Shown piece after piece: positions 51,747 to 60,927 of a DNA stretch of 64,000 nucleotides (position 1 is the stretch's first letter; every line of letters begins with the position of its first letter). The notes beneath the pieces were generated by a model, which made no database searches, had not been told where the DNA came from, and saw nothing but the letters and a program-made list of their open reading frames with translations. The DNA comes from Larkinella insperata (GTDB lineage Bacteria > Bacteroidota > Bacteroidia > Cytophagales > Spirosomataceae). Made by a program: the position numbers and the translations under genes. The DNA lies in contig NZ_CP110973.1 in assembly GCF_026248825.1 (NCBI RefSeq), positions 310,001 to 374,000 of the forward strand, written 5' to 3'.

Positions 51747-52430
51747 ATGCAAGAGCAACGCTATAACGTGTTTAATCAGATTCATAAAGGGCTACGGGGA
51801 ATGCTGTACAACACAGCCCTCCAGTTGCAGCAAACCGATTTTACCCAGCCCGAAGCCAACGCCGTTGTCGAGCAACTTGAGCAGGTTCTGGCGTTTTTCG
51901 ACGAACACGCCGAGAATGAAGACCGCTTCATTCTGCCCCACGTCCGGAAACACAATGCGTCGCTGATCGACGAACTCGAAAAAGACCACGAAATCGATCA
52001 CCGCCTGACCCAGACGCTGTTCGATCACATCCGCGACTGGAAGGCGGCCCAGACCGCCGATCAGAAAGAAGCGGCCGGACAACGGATCAGCTTCGCTTTC
52101 AACGAGTTTATTGCCTTCAATCTGTATCACATGAACAAGGAGGAAAACGTACTGATGTATTTGCTCTGGAAGCACTATACCGATGCGGAAATCCGGCAGA
52201 TGGAAGGTGAAATCCTCCAGTCTATTCCGCCCCAGACGCTGCTGGCCGAAAGCCGTTGGATGATGCGCTCCATCAACGACCGCGAAGTGATCAGGTGGCT
52301 GACCGGCCTGAAGCAGGGCGCTCCGGCGGAGGTTTTCAACGGTTTTCTGCGGATGGCCGAGGAAGAACTGCCCGCCGATCGGCTGGCAAAGGTACACACG
52401 GCGCTGGAGCTTGCTGAACCGTTTGCATGA
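51747..52430 (+). CDS. Hemerythrin HHE-domain protein
   Basis: 227 codons. Helical bundle with iron-ligand residues: His13 (NQIHKGLRG), HAENEDRFILPHV (about 54-66), EKDHEIDHRL (about 78-87) and NLYHMNKEENVLMYLLW (about 126-142). The C-terminal third is helical and acidic. Such proteins sense or bind oxygen, or handle iron/NO stress, in the cytoplasm. It is downstream of ridA with 19 bp between, and an AraC regulator follows. Confidence 0.85.
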   Translation: MQEQRYNVFNQIHKGLRGMLYNTALQLQQTDFTQPEANAVVEQLEQVLAFFDEHAENEDRFILPHVRKHNASLIDELEKDHEIDHRLTQTLFDHIRDWKAAQTADQKEAAGQRISFAFNEFIAFNLYHMNKEENVLMYLLWKHYTDAEIRQMEGEILQSIPPQTLLAESRWMMRSINDREVIRWLTGLKQGAPAEVFNGFLRMAEEELPADRLAKVHTALELAEPFA

Positions 52431-52510
52431 ATGTCGCTTTTTTTCAATACTCAGCCCAATTACCGTATTATTTTTGAAGTATCTTACGCAATGATACGAC
52501 TGTAAACCAG

Positions 52511-53356
52511 ATGCAAACGAGTTACCAGGAGTTTAAACCGTCAGCCGCGCTGCAACCTTTTGTTGAATGTTACTGGCTGCATCATTTTAAAGCCAACAGT
52601 AACGAAGAATCGCCGGTTCAGCGCTGTCTCCCCTTCGGTACGTTGGAACTCATTATTCACCTGGACGATACGCGTGCTTACGTCTATTTTGACAACATCT
52701 GGCAAAAACTGCCGCAGGCGTTTTTCGCTGGTCTTTATCAGGATACAGTGCAGTGGAAATCGGTGGGAACGGTGCGAAAATTCGGGATTCAGCTGAAGCC
52801 GGAGAGCCTGCCCCAGTTGTTCAAGGTGCCGGTTGCGTCGATGTTCAACAACTTCACGGACCTGGAAACTTTCTTCGGCAAAGAAATCAACCGGCTGGTC
52901 GACACTATATACGGTTTGCCGAACGTCGACGAAGTGGTTCAGATCGTCGAAACGTTTCTGCTGGCGCGGCTCCAGAACCTGAAGGCCGAACGAAACTACG
53001 TGTTTGAAGCAACCCGGCTGATCCGGCAGTCGAAAGGCAGCTTGTCGATTGAGGCCCTGAGCGAACACCTAGCCATCAGCAAGCGGCAGTTGGAACGCAG
53101 TTTCAAAGACAATTACGGGCCGACACCCAAGATGTACCAGCGCATCATTCGGTTCCGGAGCGCCTACGAATCGTTGCACCAGAAGGCCACGATGCCCAAC
53201 TGGCTGGATGTTTCCTACCGCTTTGGTTATTCGGATCAGGCCCATTTTATCCGGGATTTCAAGGAATTTACCAACGACGCCCCGGCCACGCTCTTTCAGG
53301 ATACGGACCAGTACTACCGGCAACCGGGGCGGCAACTGATCCGGATGCGGGCCTAG
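52511..53356 (+). CDS. AraC-family transcriptional regulator
   Basis: 281 codons. The N-terminal domain (about 5-150, FKPSAALQPFVECYWLHHF, then FGTLELIIHL) is the DUF6597-type sensory region. The C-terminal AraC HTH domain (about 165-265) has SIEALSEHLAISKRQLERSF and the second helix-turn-helix in YRFGYSDQAHFIRDFKEFT. A homodimer is likely. It is upstream of, and co-directional with, a cytochrome c and a YceI lipoprotein, which may be its targets; the 131 bp gap leaves room for a separate promoter. Confidence 0.9.
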   Translation: MQTSYQEFKPSAALQPFVECYWLHHFKANSNEESPVQRCLPFGTLELIIHLDDTRAYVYFDNIWQKLPQAFFAGLYQDTVQWKSVGTVRKFGIQLKPESLPQLFKVPVASMFNNFTDLETFFGKEINRLVDTIYGLPNVDEVVQIVETFLLARLQNLKAERNYVFEATRLIRQSKGSLSIEALSEHLAISKRQLERSFKDNYGPTPKMYQRIIRFRSAYESLHQKATMPNWLDVSYRFGYSDQAHFIRDFKEFTNDAPATLFQDTDQYYRQPGRQLIRMRA

Positions 53357-53487
53357 AAGAGTAGCCAGGCGTTGGCTCCGTCAGCTCCTTTTTCTTCCCA
53401 TTTTTCAAGTTAATGACGGTCTTTCCGACCTGTGTCGGAGGGACCGCAGGAGTCTCTTTTTCTTCTCTAAAAACAAAAATACAAACC

Positions 53488-54081
53488 ATGAAACGTATGT
53501 ATCTGGCGGCCGTAGCCGTCGTGGGGCTGCTTTGTGCCTTTACTCAAGTGCAGGATGCTCCCAAACCAGCGAAGCGTCCGGCTTCCATCAACCAGCAACC
53601 GTCTCAGGGCGAACTGGTCAACCGGGGTGAATACCTGGTTACCATTATGGGCTGTGGCGACTGCCATTCGCCCAAGAAAATGACACCCCGCGGCCCCGCT
53701 CCCGACCCGGACCGCCTTCTTTCCGGCTATAACAGTACCCAGCCGCTGGGCGACTACGACAAAAATCTGGCGAAGAGCGGACAGTGGGTAGTTTTCAACG
53801 GCCAGAACACGGCTTTTGCGGGACCCTGGGGCGTGTCATTCGCGGCCAATCTGACGCCCGATGCCACCGGTATCGGAAGCTGGTCGCTGGAGCAGTTTAT
53901 CAAAGCTATGCGGCAGGGCAAATTCAAAGGACTGGACAACACGAGGCCCCTGCTCCCACCCATGCCCTGGCCTAACTACGTCGGCATGGCCGATGCGGAT
54001 ATGAAAGCCGTATTCACGTATCTGAAGTCACTCAAACCCGTTGCCAATGCTGTACCGGCCGCCATTCCACCCGGTCTGTAA
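53488..54081 (+). CDS. Exported cytochrome c
   Basis: 197 codons from ATG 53488 (MKRMYLAAVAVVGLLCAFTQ), which opens a signal peptide; the upstream in-frame start is in poor context. One heme c site CGDCH (near 53-57) following NRGEYLVTIMG. The downstream FAANLTPDATGIGSWSLEQF and MRQGKF are typical of the cytochrome domains of dehydrogenase-associated diheme cytochromes, but only one CxxCH is present. Met ligand likely in LPPMPWPNYVGMADADMKA. Periplasmic electron transfer. Followed by a YceI lipoprotein 68 bp later. Confidence 0.88.
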   Translation: MKRMYLAAVAVVGLLCAFTQVQDAPKPAKRPASINQQPSQGELVNRGEYLVTIMGCGDCHSPKKMTPRGPAPDPDRLLSGYNSTQPLGDYDKNLAKSGQWVVFNGQNTAFAGPWGVSFAANLTPDATGIGSWSLEQFIKAMRQGKFKGLDNTRPLLPPMPWPNYVGMADADMKAVFTYLKSLKPVANAVPAAIPPGL

Positions 54082-54149
54082 CCGTATCCTCCGTAATCCA
54101 TTGTAAACGCTTTAGCCACGTAACACAACAAATTCTAATGATCCAGTGC

Positions 54150-54773
54150 ATGAAAAAAGTAGCTTTATTGAGTGCCATCGCCGTACTGGCAGCCGGGTTG
54201 TGGAATTGCACCACCGACCACCTGGACCCGTCGCAGGAAGCCTACCAACTCGACGAGACCAAATCTGTGGCAGTCTGGAAGGGCAGCCAGCGCACCGGTA
54301 ATTTTAATGAAGGGGCCATTACCGTAAAAAGCGATCAGTTGACCGTGCAGAACGGCCAGGTAACCGGTGGGTCGTTTACCATTCCGGTTTCATCCATCGT
54401 TAACTACAATTTACTGGATTCGCTCAAACCAATACTGGTGGGCCACCTTCAAAGTGCCGACTTCTTCAACATGGCCCTGCATCCCAACATTACCTATACC
54501 ATCACGGGTATCGCTCCTTACGCGGGCAGCAACGGCCTGGCGGGGTCGAACTACCAGGTTTCGGGTAACCTGACGATGCTGGGCAAGACGAATCCCGTTG
54601 TTTTTCCGGCCCGAATTCAGCTAAACGACAACCAATTAACCGTAGAAGCCACGCTCGAGGTGGACCGGACCAACTGGGGGATCACGTACGCATCCGATCC
54701 CGCTCTGCCCGACGATCACTATATCCTGCCGAATCTGGGCATTCATCTCAAACTGTTCGGAAATAAAAAATAA
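54150..54773 (+). CDS. YceI-family lipoprotein
   Basis: 207 codons from ATG 54150. Lipoprotein signal MKKVALLSAIAVLAAGLWNC with the acylated Cys at 20. YceI lipocalin-like beta barrel: YQLDETKSVAVWKGSQRTGN, FTIPVSSIVNYNL, LVGHLQSADFFNMALHPNIT and the DRTNWGITYAS strand. YceI proteins bind polyisoprenoid lipids in the periplasm or outer membrane. It is downstream of the cytochrome c gene and possibly controlled by the AraC regulator. A hairpin with a T-containing arm follows the stop. Confidence 0.9.
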   Translation: MKKVALLSAIAVLAAGLWNCTTDHLDPSQEAYQLDETKSVAVWKGSQRTGNFNEGAITVKSDQLTVQNGQVTGGSFTIPVSSIVNYNLLDSLKPILVGHLQSADFFNMALHPNITYTITGIAPYAGSNGLAGSNYQVSGNLTMLGKTNPVVFPARIQLNDNQLTVEATLEVDRTNWGITYASDPALPDDHYILPNLGIHLKLFGNKK

Positions 54774-54790
54774 CCCAGACCGTGCTCTTA

Positions 54791-54836
54791 AAAATGCCTG
54801 GCCCAGATAGGATTCGATCTCACGGTCAGGCATTTT
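54791..54836 (+). terminator. Hairpin downstream of the YceI gene
   Basis: AAAATGCCTG (54791-54800) pairs with CAGGCATTTT (54827-54836). The 26 nt loop contains a smaller AGAT/ATCT pairing around GGATTCGA, giving a branched structure unlike a simple terminator. Confidence 0.45.
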
Positions 54837-54901
54837 ATGCTTCATACCTACCAACAAAACTCGGCCAGAAGGCTGGTCTTCTGCCGGTAAAATTGCACCC
54901 A

Positions 54902-54909
54902 TACCTTTA
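54902..54909 (+). promoter_or_regulatory. Possible -7 box upstream of pgk
   Basis: TACCTTTA, one base off TAnnTTTG, about 100 bp before the pgk ATG. No matching -33 element at the right spacing; weak prediction. Confidence 0.3.
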
Positions 54910-55009
54910 AAATTATGACAAATCCAATAAGCTGATTTACGGATTGCTTCGTTTGGTTAAAAACCCCTAAGTTCGGGCCGATTTTACTAGCCAACAGAGA
55001 ATCTCTTGT

Positions 55010-56197
55010 ATGAAAACATTAGACGCTTATAATTTTTCCGGCAAACGCGCCCTGATCCGGGTGGATTTCAACGTTCCGCTGAACAGTAAATTCGAGATTA
55101 CGGATGACACCCGTATGAAGGCCACGCTGCCGACGATCACCAAAATCCTGAAAGATGGCGGCTCGTGCGTGCTGATGTCGCACTTGGGTCGGCCTAAAGG
55201 AGGGCCGGAAGATAAGTTCTCGCTCAAACACCTCGTTGGCCCGCTGTCGATCATGCTCGGCGTTGATGTCAAATTTGCCGACGACTGCATCGGTGAATCC
55301 GCGAAAGAGCAGGCCGACGCGCTGCAGCCGGGTGAAGTGCTACTGCTGGAAAACCTGCGTTTTTACAAAGAAGAAGAAAAAGGCGACGTTGGCTTCGCCG
55401 AAAAACTGTCGAAACTGGGTGATGTCTGGGTAAACGATGCCTTCGGTACTGCCCACCGCGCCCACGCTTCTACGGCGGTTATCGCACAGTTCTTTACGGA
55501 TAAAGTTTGCGGATACGTCATGCAGGCTGAATTGGACAACGCCCAGCGGGTGCTGGACAACGCCGACCGTCCGTTCACGGCCATCATGGGTGGAGCCAAA
55601 ATTTCGGATAAAATCCTGATCATTGAGAAACTGCTGGACAAAGTCGACAACCTGATCATCGGCGGGGGCATGGCTTACACGTTCTCCAAAGCTCAGGGCG
55701 GCAGCATTGGTAAATCGCTGCTCGAAGCCGATAAGCAGGATCTGGCGCTTGAACTGCTCGAGAAAGCTAAAACCAAAGGGGTTCAGGTTTATCTGCCGGT
55801 CGACAACGTGATCGCCGATGATTTCTCGAACGATGCAAACCGTCAGGTGGTGGCAACCGGCCAAATCCCCGACGAATGGGAAGGACTAGACATTGGCCCT
55901 GAAACCGTTAAGCAATTTGCCGAAGTGGTTTCAGCCTCAAAAACGATTCTCTGGAACGGACCGATGGGCGTGTTTGAGTTCCCCAACTTTGCCATTGGAA
56001 CCAACGCCATCGCAGACGCAGTGGTAAAGGCCACGGAAGAAAACGGCGCCTTCTCGCTGATTGGTGGGGGTGATTCAGCCTCGGCCGTTAACAACGCCGG
56101 TTATGGCGACCGCGTCAGCTACGTGTCAACGGGCGGGGGCGCTTTGCTGGAATACATGGAGGGCAAAACTCTGCCGGGTGTTGCCGCTCTCGACTAA
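55010..56197 (+). CDS. pgk: Phosphoglycerate kinase
   Basis: 395 codons, full length. RVDFNVPLN (17-25) with the conserved substrate loop, LMSHLGRPKGGPEDKFSLKH (about 57-76), the hinge region PFTAIMGGAKISDKI (about 184-198), WNGPMGVFEFPNFAIGT and the nucleotide-binding SLIGGGDSASAV near the end. It transfers phosphate from 1,3-bisphosphoglycerate to ADP in glycolysis, or the reverse in gluconeogenesis. Monocistronic, with a strong terminator after the stop. Confidence 0.97.
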   Translation: MKTLDAYNFSGKRALIRVDFNVPLNSKFEITDDTRMKATLPTITKILKDGGSCVLMSHLGRPKGGPEDKFSLKHLVGPLSIMLGVDVKFADDCIGESAKEQADALQPGEVLLLENLRFYKEEEKGDVGFAEKLSKLGDVWVNDAFGTAHRAHASTAVIAQFFTDKVCGYVMQAELDNAQRVLDNADRPFTAIMGGAKISDKILIIEKLLDKVDNLIIGGGMAYTFSKAQGGSIGKSLLEADKQDLALELLEKAKTKGVQVYLPVDNVIADDFSNDANRQVVATGQIPDEWEGLDIGPETVKQFAEVVSASKTILWNGPMGVFEFPNFAIGTNAIADAVVKATEENGAFSLIGGGDSASAVNNAGYGDRVSYVSTGGGALLEYMEGKTLPGVAALD

Positions 56198-56263
56198 GCC
56201 ATACGTCGTTGAGCGCTTAAAATTGTATTTTGCTGAATGAAAATTATTCATTCACATATTCAC

Positions 56264-56293
56264 AAAAAAGGCCGTTTACAGCGGCCTTTTTTT
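56264..56293 (+). terminator. Intrinsic terminator of pgk
   Basis: AAAAAAGGCCG, 7 nt loop, CGGCC followed by seven T. The stem's GGCCG/CGGCC core is at 56270-56274 and 56282-56286. Confidence 0.82.
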
Positions 56294-56399
56294 ATGACTT
56301 TTGAATTTAATTGCCCAAATCGCTACAATTTCATCAATCGTCGGGGAGGTGAATCACCAAATCATATTTTGAATTTCCTTGTTGATACATTATTTTTAA

Positions 56400-56436
56400 A
56401 AATGAAAAAGCCACTCCTCAACGTGGGAATGGCTTT
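56400..56436 (-). terminator. Intrinsic terminator of the outer-membrane receptor gene
   Basis: On the minus strand AAAGCCATTCC and GGAGTGGCTTT form an 11 bp stem with one mismatch and a loop of about 8 nt, followed by TTCATTTTT. It is 90 bp downstream of the receptor stop. Confidence 0.6.
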
Positions 56437-56473
56437 CTGCTTTCTTAACCTAAACTAATTATCTGTATAGTGT

Positions 56474-56505
56474 AACGGCGGAGCGGTGAAAAACTGTCCG
56501 CCGTT
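56474..56505. repeat. Inverted repeat next to the receptor stop
   Basis: 9 bp perfect arms AACGGCGGA and TCCGCCGTT with a 14 nt loop, 21 bp past the receptor stop codon. It may add to termination or protect the transcript 3' end. Confidence 0.45.
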
Positions 56506-56525
56506 TTCATTTATTTAACGTTTAT

Positions 56526-58979
56526 TTAATTATTTCCACCCCCGGCGCGGTTCCGTTCGGCCTCCGTGCTGGTACTGCGCTGGCGAGCCGCTTTCACATT
56601 CTGGTTGCCGAAGCGGTACGTAAACGTCAGACGGGCAATCCGGCTTTCCCAACGCGCCCGAATCTTGAAATCAATATCCTGGTACTTGGCGTATCCCTGG
56701 AATTTATTCAGCCAGAACGGGTCGTTGACGTTCAATTTCAGCGTCGCCTTGTTGTTCATCAGCGATTTCTGTACGCCAAGTCCAAAAGCTCCCTGCGGAC
56801 GGACCGTGTAAAAACCGTAGATGTTTTTTGAGTTGTACCACCCGAATACCTCGGCCGTAAAGCCTTTCGACAGGACAAAGTTTTGTGAAGTGTATACATT
56901 AAAGGCAACGAAGTCAACATTATACTGTGCTCCGAGGTACGGAGATTGGTATTTGTTGTAAAAAATGTTGACGTTGTTCTGCATATTCCACCACTTGGTC
57001 ACCGCCACCGGGGCACTCATCGTCAAACTAACGTTATCCAGCGTTGCCAGGTTGTCCGTCGTTACGTAAGTGATGTTTTGGTCCGGAATCTGACCCGGCA
57101 CTTCATCCACGATCACGTCGATGGTCCGGCTGTAACCCAGCGAGGTCGAAAACTTGCCTTTGTAGACGTGGGTCAGCTGAAACGAATTTGTAAACTGCGG
57201 CTTCAGGTACGGGTTGCCCTGCTGATACGTATACGGGTCGAGGTAAAACCGGAACGGGTTCAGATTTTGGTAGTTCGGGCGGTCGATCCGGCGGCTGAAG
57301 GAAAGGTTCAGCACGTTGTTGGTATCAAGTTGCCGCGACACAAACAACGTCGGGAACAGGTTGGTATAATCCCGGTCAACCACTCGGTTCAGGGTCAGCG
57401 AATTTCCCCGCGAGAACGTGTGCTCGAGCCGCAAACCGGCCTGAATGCTGGTTTTCTTGTCCAGCTTACCCGCAAAGTTGACGTAACCCGCGTTGATGCG
57501 TTCGGTGTACTTGAAGCGGTTGCTCTGGCCCGGATTCACGATCCAGCGGCCGTCGGTAAAGTCCTCGTAGATCAGGTTATTATCCGACTGCACCGAACTG
57601 CTTTTCACACCGGCCTCCAGTTTACCGCCTTTTTTCAGAGGGTGAACGTAATCGGATTTGAAGGCCCAGATGTTAATGGCCGACGGCATATCGTTCCGAA
57701 CCAGGGCCGGGGCCTGGGCAATGCTGTCATTGGCGTTTCGGTACGTTGTATTCAGGCTGTTGTACGAATCGCCGTTGAAGCGCGAATAGTCAAGGTCGGC
57801 GGTCAGTTCACGGCCTTTCCCGTCGAAATCGTACTTGTAGTTGACGTTCCCCGTTAGGTTCGACCACTTATTTTTCACCGAGACGGCCGTCGTCGGTTTG
57901 AGTGTAATCTGGCCCTGTTCGTTCCGGATTATGGCGTTGTTGATCCCGTTATCCTGCCGCCAGTCGTTGAGAAAACCCGTTGCCAGCACCCCGATGGTGC
58001 TTTTCTTGTTCAGAAAATAATCGACGCCGGTCCGGAACGTGTGCCCATCGAAGCGGTTGGGGCGGTACGATGCCTGGTCAAAGTACGTAACCTTGCCGTT
58101 ATATGGTATGATTCGGTTGAGTTCGTTTTCCTGAAAACGGCGGTTGTGGAAGTAGCTGTAGTTTCCGAAAGCGTTGATTTTACCGACCCGGTGGTTCAGG
58201 TTCAGGCTGGCGTTGGCTTTCTCGTACCGCCCATACCCTACCCCGGCAATGGCCGTTCCGTTGGTACCGAAGTTCTTGTTTTTCTTCATCCGGATGTTGA
58301 TGATCCCCACGTTTCCGGCGGCATCGTATTTGGACGAAGGATTGGTAATAATTTCGATTTTCTCGATGTTGTCGCTCGGCGTGTTTTTCAGCAGATTAGC
58401 CACTTCCTGGCCCGACAGATACGTCTGCTTGCCGTCGATCATTACCATCACACCCGATTTACCTTTCAACTGGATGTTGTCGTTCTGGCGGTCGATGGTA
58501 ACACCGGGAGCCTTTTCCAGCACCTCCAGAGCCGTGTTGCCGCTCGCAACAATGCTGTTTTCAACGTTGACGACGGTTCGGTCGATTTCCTGTTCAATGA
58601 ACGGCTTTTTAGCCACCACCTTGACCTCGTTCAGCTTTTTACTTTCTTCCAGCATCGTCAGTGTTTTGACCTGAACATCTGGATTGGCCGCATCAATCGC
58701 GAACGGTTCTGAATATACTTTCTGGTATCCCATCAGGGAGGTCGCTACCCGGTAACGGCCTTCGGCCACATTGTCAAGTTCGTATAGTCCCTTATCGTTG
58801 GTAACGGCCCCTTTGACCAGCGTAGAATCCTTGGCTTTCAGGAGTAAAATGGTGACAAATTCCGCTGGTTTCTGACTCGGGTCGATAACCAGCCCGCGCA
58901 CTTTTCCCTTGACGGGAGCCTGGGCTAGTGCCGATGTCATAACCAGCCACGCACACACGGCGGTGATAAACGTTTTCAT
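56526..58979 (-). CDS. Outer-membrane beta-barrel (TonB-dependent receptor-like) protein, paralogue
   Basis: 817 codons. Signal peptide (MKTFITAVCAWLVMTSALAQ), carboxypeptidase-regulatory-like domain (AEFVTILLLKAKDSTLVKG, about 40-58) and plug domain with SGNTALEVLEKAPGVTIDRQ and VMIDGKQTYLSGQEVANLLK. The C-terminal barrel ends ARLTFTYRFGNQNVK. Much of the sequence aligns with the 14525-16987 protein, including RRIDRPNYQ and DPYTYQQGNPYLKPQF. Same outer-membrane beta-barrel family; ligand unknown. A -7 box lies 80 bp upstream and three hairpins lie downstream. Confidence 0.9.
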   Translation of the reverse strand: MKTFITAVCAWLVMTSALAQAPVKGKVRGLVIDPSQKPAEFVTILLLKAKDSTLVKGAVTNDKGLYELDNVAEGRYRVATSLMGYQKVYSEPFAIDAANPDVQVKTLTMLEESKKLNEVKVVAKKPFIEQEIDRTVVNVENSIVASGNTALEVLEKAPGVTIDRQNDNIQLKGKSGVMVMIDGKQTYLSGQEVANLLKNTPSDNIEKIEIITNPSSKYDAAGNVGIINIRMKKNKNFGTNGTAIAGVGYGRYEKANASLNLNHRVGKINAFGNYSYFHNRRFQENELNRIIPYNGKVTYFDQASYRPNRFDGHTFRTGVDYFLNKKSTIGVLATGFLNDWRQDNGINNAIIRNEQGQITLKPTTAVSVKNKWSNLTGNVNYKYDFDGKGRELTADLDYSRFNGDSYNSLNTTYRNANDSIAQAPALVRNDMPSAINIWAFKSDYVHPLKKGGKLEAGVKSSSVQSDNNLIYEDFTDGRWIVNPGQSNRFKYTERINAGYVNFAGKLDKKTSIQAGLRLEHTFSRGNSLTLNRVVDRDYTNLFPTLFVSRQLDTNNVLNLSFSRRIDRPNYQNLNPFRFYLDPYTYQQGNPYLKPQFTNSFQLTHVYKGKFSTSLGYSRTIDVIVDEVPGQIPDQNITYVTTDNLATLDNVSLTMSAPVAVTKWWNMQNNVNIFYNKYQSPYLGAQYNVDFVAFNVYTSQNFVLSKGFTAEVFGWYNSKNIYGFYTVRPQGAFGLGVQKSLMNNKATLKLNVNDPFWLNKFQGYAKYQDIDFKIRARWESRIARLTFTYRFGNQNVKAARQRSTSTEAERNRAGGGNN

Positions 58980-59292
58980 GAGATGTAGTATTAGGCTGTT
59001 GTTTACTGCTGACGATTCAATGACGTTGTTTACTGTTCGGCTCCTGAGGAGTATGTGGCAAAGTTAAGTAGTATGTATTGCATAGAACCTGATCTTACAT
59101 AGATGGTCAATTTACAAGGATGACCGGTCAAAGGCGGTAGACTGCCGGAAATGGTTTCGATTGGCAGATGCAAAGATGGGCAGCCAGGTTGCATTCATCA
59201 AGAAAAAAGATGTTAACGGGTGTTAAAAGAGGTTAAACGGAACCGGCGTTTGCTAGTTAATAAAGGATCACTGGAAACCCATTCGTATTAAA
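58980..59292. other. Divergent intergenic region between receptor and pncB
   Basis: About 313 bp without a gene. It holds the receptor -7 box (59059-59066) and, between that box and the ATG, a direct repeat of GTTGTTTACTG (58998-59008 and 59025-59035, 27 bp apart), a possible regulator or RNA-binding site in the leader. No clear promoter for the rightward gene was found. Confidence 0.45.
59059..59066 (-). promoter_or_regulatory. Predicted -7 box of the receptor gene
   Basis: Minus-strand TAACTTTG, an exact TAnnTTTG match, about 80 bp upstream of the receptor ATG. Confidence 0.45.
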
Positions 59293-60753
59293 ATGCTTCA
59301 TTCCTTGTACAACACATCGCTCAGCCTCCTCACCGATCTTTACCAACTTACAATGGCCTACGGATACTGGAAATCCGGCACGGCCCAGAAAGAAACCGTA
59401 TTCAATTTGTATTTTCGCAAACACCCCTTCCAGGGCGGCTTCACGGTGGCCTGTGGTCTGTCGAGCGCCATTGAGTATCTGAACGCCTTTTCGTTTTCCA
59501 GTGACGATGTTCGCTACCTGAGCACGTTAACCGGCACCGACGGCCAACCGTTGTTCGACCCCGCTTTTCTGGATTATCTGCAAACGTTGCGCTTTACCGG
59601 CGACATTGATGCCGTGCCGGAGGGAACCGTCGTTTTCCCCAACGAACCCTTGATCCGGGTGCGCGGGCCGATTCTGCAGTGCCAGTTGCTCGAAACGCCC
59701 CTGCTGACGCTAATCAATTTTCAGTCGCTGATTGCCACGAAAGCCGCCCGGATGCGGCTGGCCGCCCACGACGACACCCTGCTGGAATTTGGTCTGCGTC
59801 GGGCGCAGGGCATCGATGGGGGCATGACCGCCAGCCGGGCCGCCTACATCGGCGGGTGCGACGCCACGTCCAACGTACTGGCCGGCAAGCTGTACGGCAT
59901 TCCGGTGCGCGGTACACACGCCCACAGTTGGGTGATGTCGTTCGACAGCGAACTGGAATCCTTTAACGTGTACGCGGACGTGCTGCCCAACAACGTCACC
60001 CTGCTGGTCGACACCTACGATACTATCCAGGGCGTCAGAAATGCCGTTGAAGCCGGAAAGAAGCTCAGAGAAAGAGGTTATCAGCTCAGCGCCATTCGGC
60101 TGGATTCGGGGGATCTGGCTTACCTCAGCATGGAAGCTCGTAAATTATTGGATGAAGCCGGTTTTCGGGAAACGGCCATTGTCGGCAGCAACGATCTGGA
60201 TGAATACCTCGTTACCAGCCTGAAAGAACAGGGGGCTAAAATAAACATCTGGGGAATTGGCACCAAACTGGTGACGGCCTACGACCAGCCCGCGCTGGGT
60301 GGGGTGTACAAGCTGGCGGCCATTCAAAACCCGGCGGGGCAGTGGGACTACAAGCTGAAACTGTCGGAACAGACCATCAAGATTTCCACGCCGGGCATCC
60401 AGCAGGTGCGACGGTATTACAACGAACGCGGCTTTATTTCCGATATGATTTACAACGAGGAAACCCCGCCCGCCGGCCCGTCCACGATGATCGACCCCTA
60501 CGATTTTACCCGCCAGCGTCGTTTTGCCGACGCAACCACGTTTGAAGATTTGCTGGTCCCCGTCTTCCGAAATGGACAAACCGTATATACTACTCCGGAC
60601 ATTCAGACGGTTCGGAACCGCGTCACAACACAACTGAGCCAGCTCCATCCGGGGATCAAACGGTTTACCAACCCCCATGCGTACCCCGTTGGTCTCGAAC
60701 AGAACCTGCATCAGTTAAGAACCGATCTGATTCTCAAATTACGCCAGAAATAA
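59293..60753 (+). CDS. pncB: Nicotinate phosphoribosyltransferase
   Basis: 486 codons. N-terminal SLSLLTDLYQLTMAYGYWKS (9-28), NLYFRKHPFQGGF, the substrate region FGLRRAQGIDGGMTASRAAY (166-185) and the phosphohistidine loop GIPVRGTHAHSW (202-213), with His209 or His211 phosphorylated, then AIRLDSGDLAYLS. It makes nicotinate mononucleotide from nicotinate, PRPP and ATP in NAD salvage. It stands alone with a terminator after the stop. Confidence 0.95.
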   Translation: MLHSLYNTSLSLLTDLYQLTMAYGYWKSGTAQKETVFNLYFRKHPFQGGFTVACGLSSAIEYLNAFSFSSDDVRYLSTLTGTDGQPLFDPAFLDYLQTLRFTGDIDAVPEGTVVFPNEPLIRVRGPILQCQLLETPLLTLINFQSLIATKAARMRLAAHDDTLLEFGLRRAQGIDGGMTASRAAYIGGCDATSNVLAGKLYGIPVRGTHAHSWVMSFDSELESFNVYADVLPNNVTLLVDTYDTIQGVRNAVEAGKKLRERGYQLSAIRLDSGDLAYLSMEARKLLDEAGFRETAIVGSNDLDEYLVTSLKEQGAKINIWGIGTKLVTAYDQPALGGVYKLAAIQNPAGQWDYKLKLSEQTIKISTPGIQQVRRYYNERGFISDMIYNEETPPAGPSTMIDPYDFTRQRRFADATTFEDLLVPVFRNGQTVYTTPDIQTVRNRVTTQLSQLHPGIKRFTNPHAYPVGLEQNLHQLRTDLILKLRQK

Positions 60754-60758
60754 CGGTG

Positions 60759-60793
60759 AGGGGCTAACGAAAACTTAGCCCCTTCTTCTTTTC
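60759..60793 (+). terminator. Intrinsic terminator of pncB
   Basis: GGGGCTAA (60760-60767) pairs with TTAGCCCC (60775-60782), 7 nt loop, then TTCTTCTTTT. Confidence 0.8.
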
Positions 60794-60872
60794 GTCCTAT
60801 CAAATAGCGCCTTTTGGGCATCAAATCACTTTTAATTGAAATTTAATTCAGAAAAGACGTTAGGCATAAACC

Positions 60873-60897
60873 TGTTTAAACAAATTTTGTTTAAACA
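60873..60897. promoter_or_regulatory. Palindromic MarR operator candidate
   Basis: Perfect 25 bp palindrome: arms TGTTTAAACAAA and TTTGTTTAAACA around one central T. It contains two GTTTAAAC boxes, themselves palindromic, 15 bp apart centre to centre. It lies 30 bp before the marR-type gene, the usual place for autorepression of a MarR-controlled efflux operon. Confidence 0.6.
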
Positions 60898-60927
60898 TAT
60901 ATAAAACAGCACCACAGCCAACCTCCC

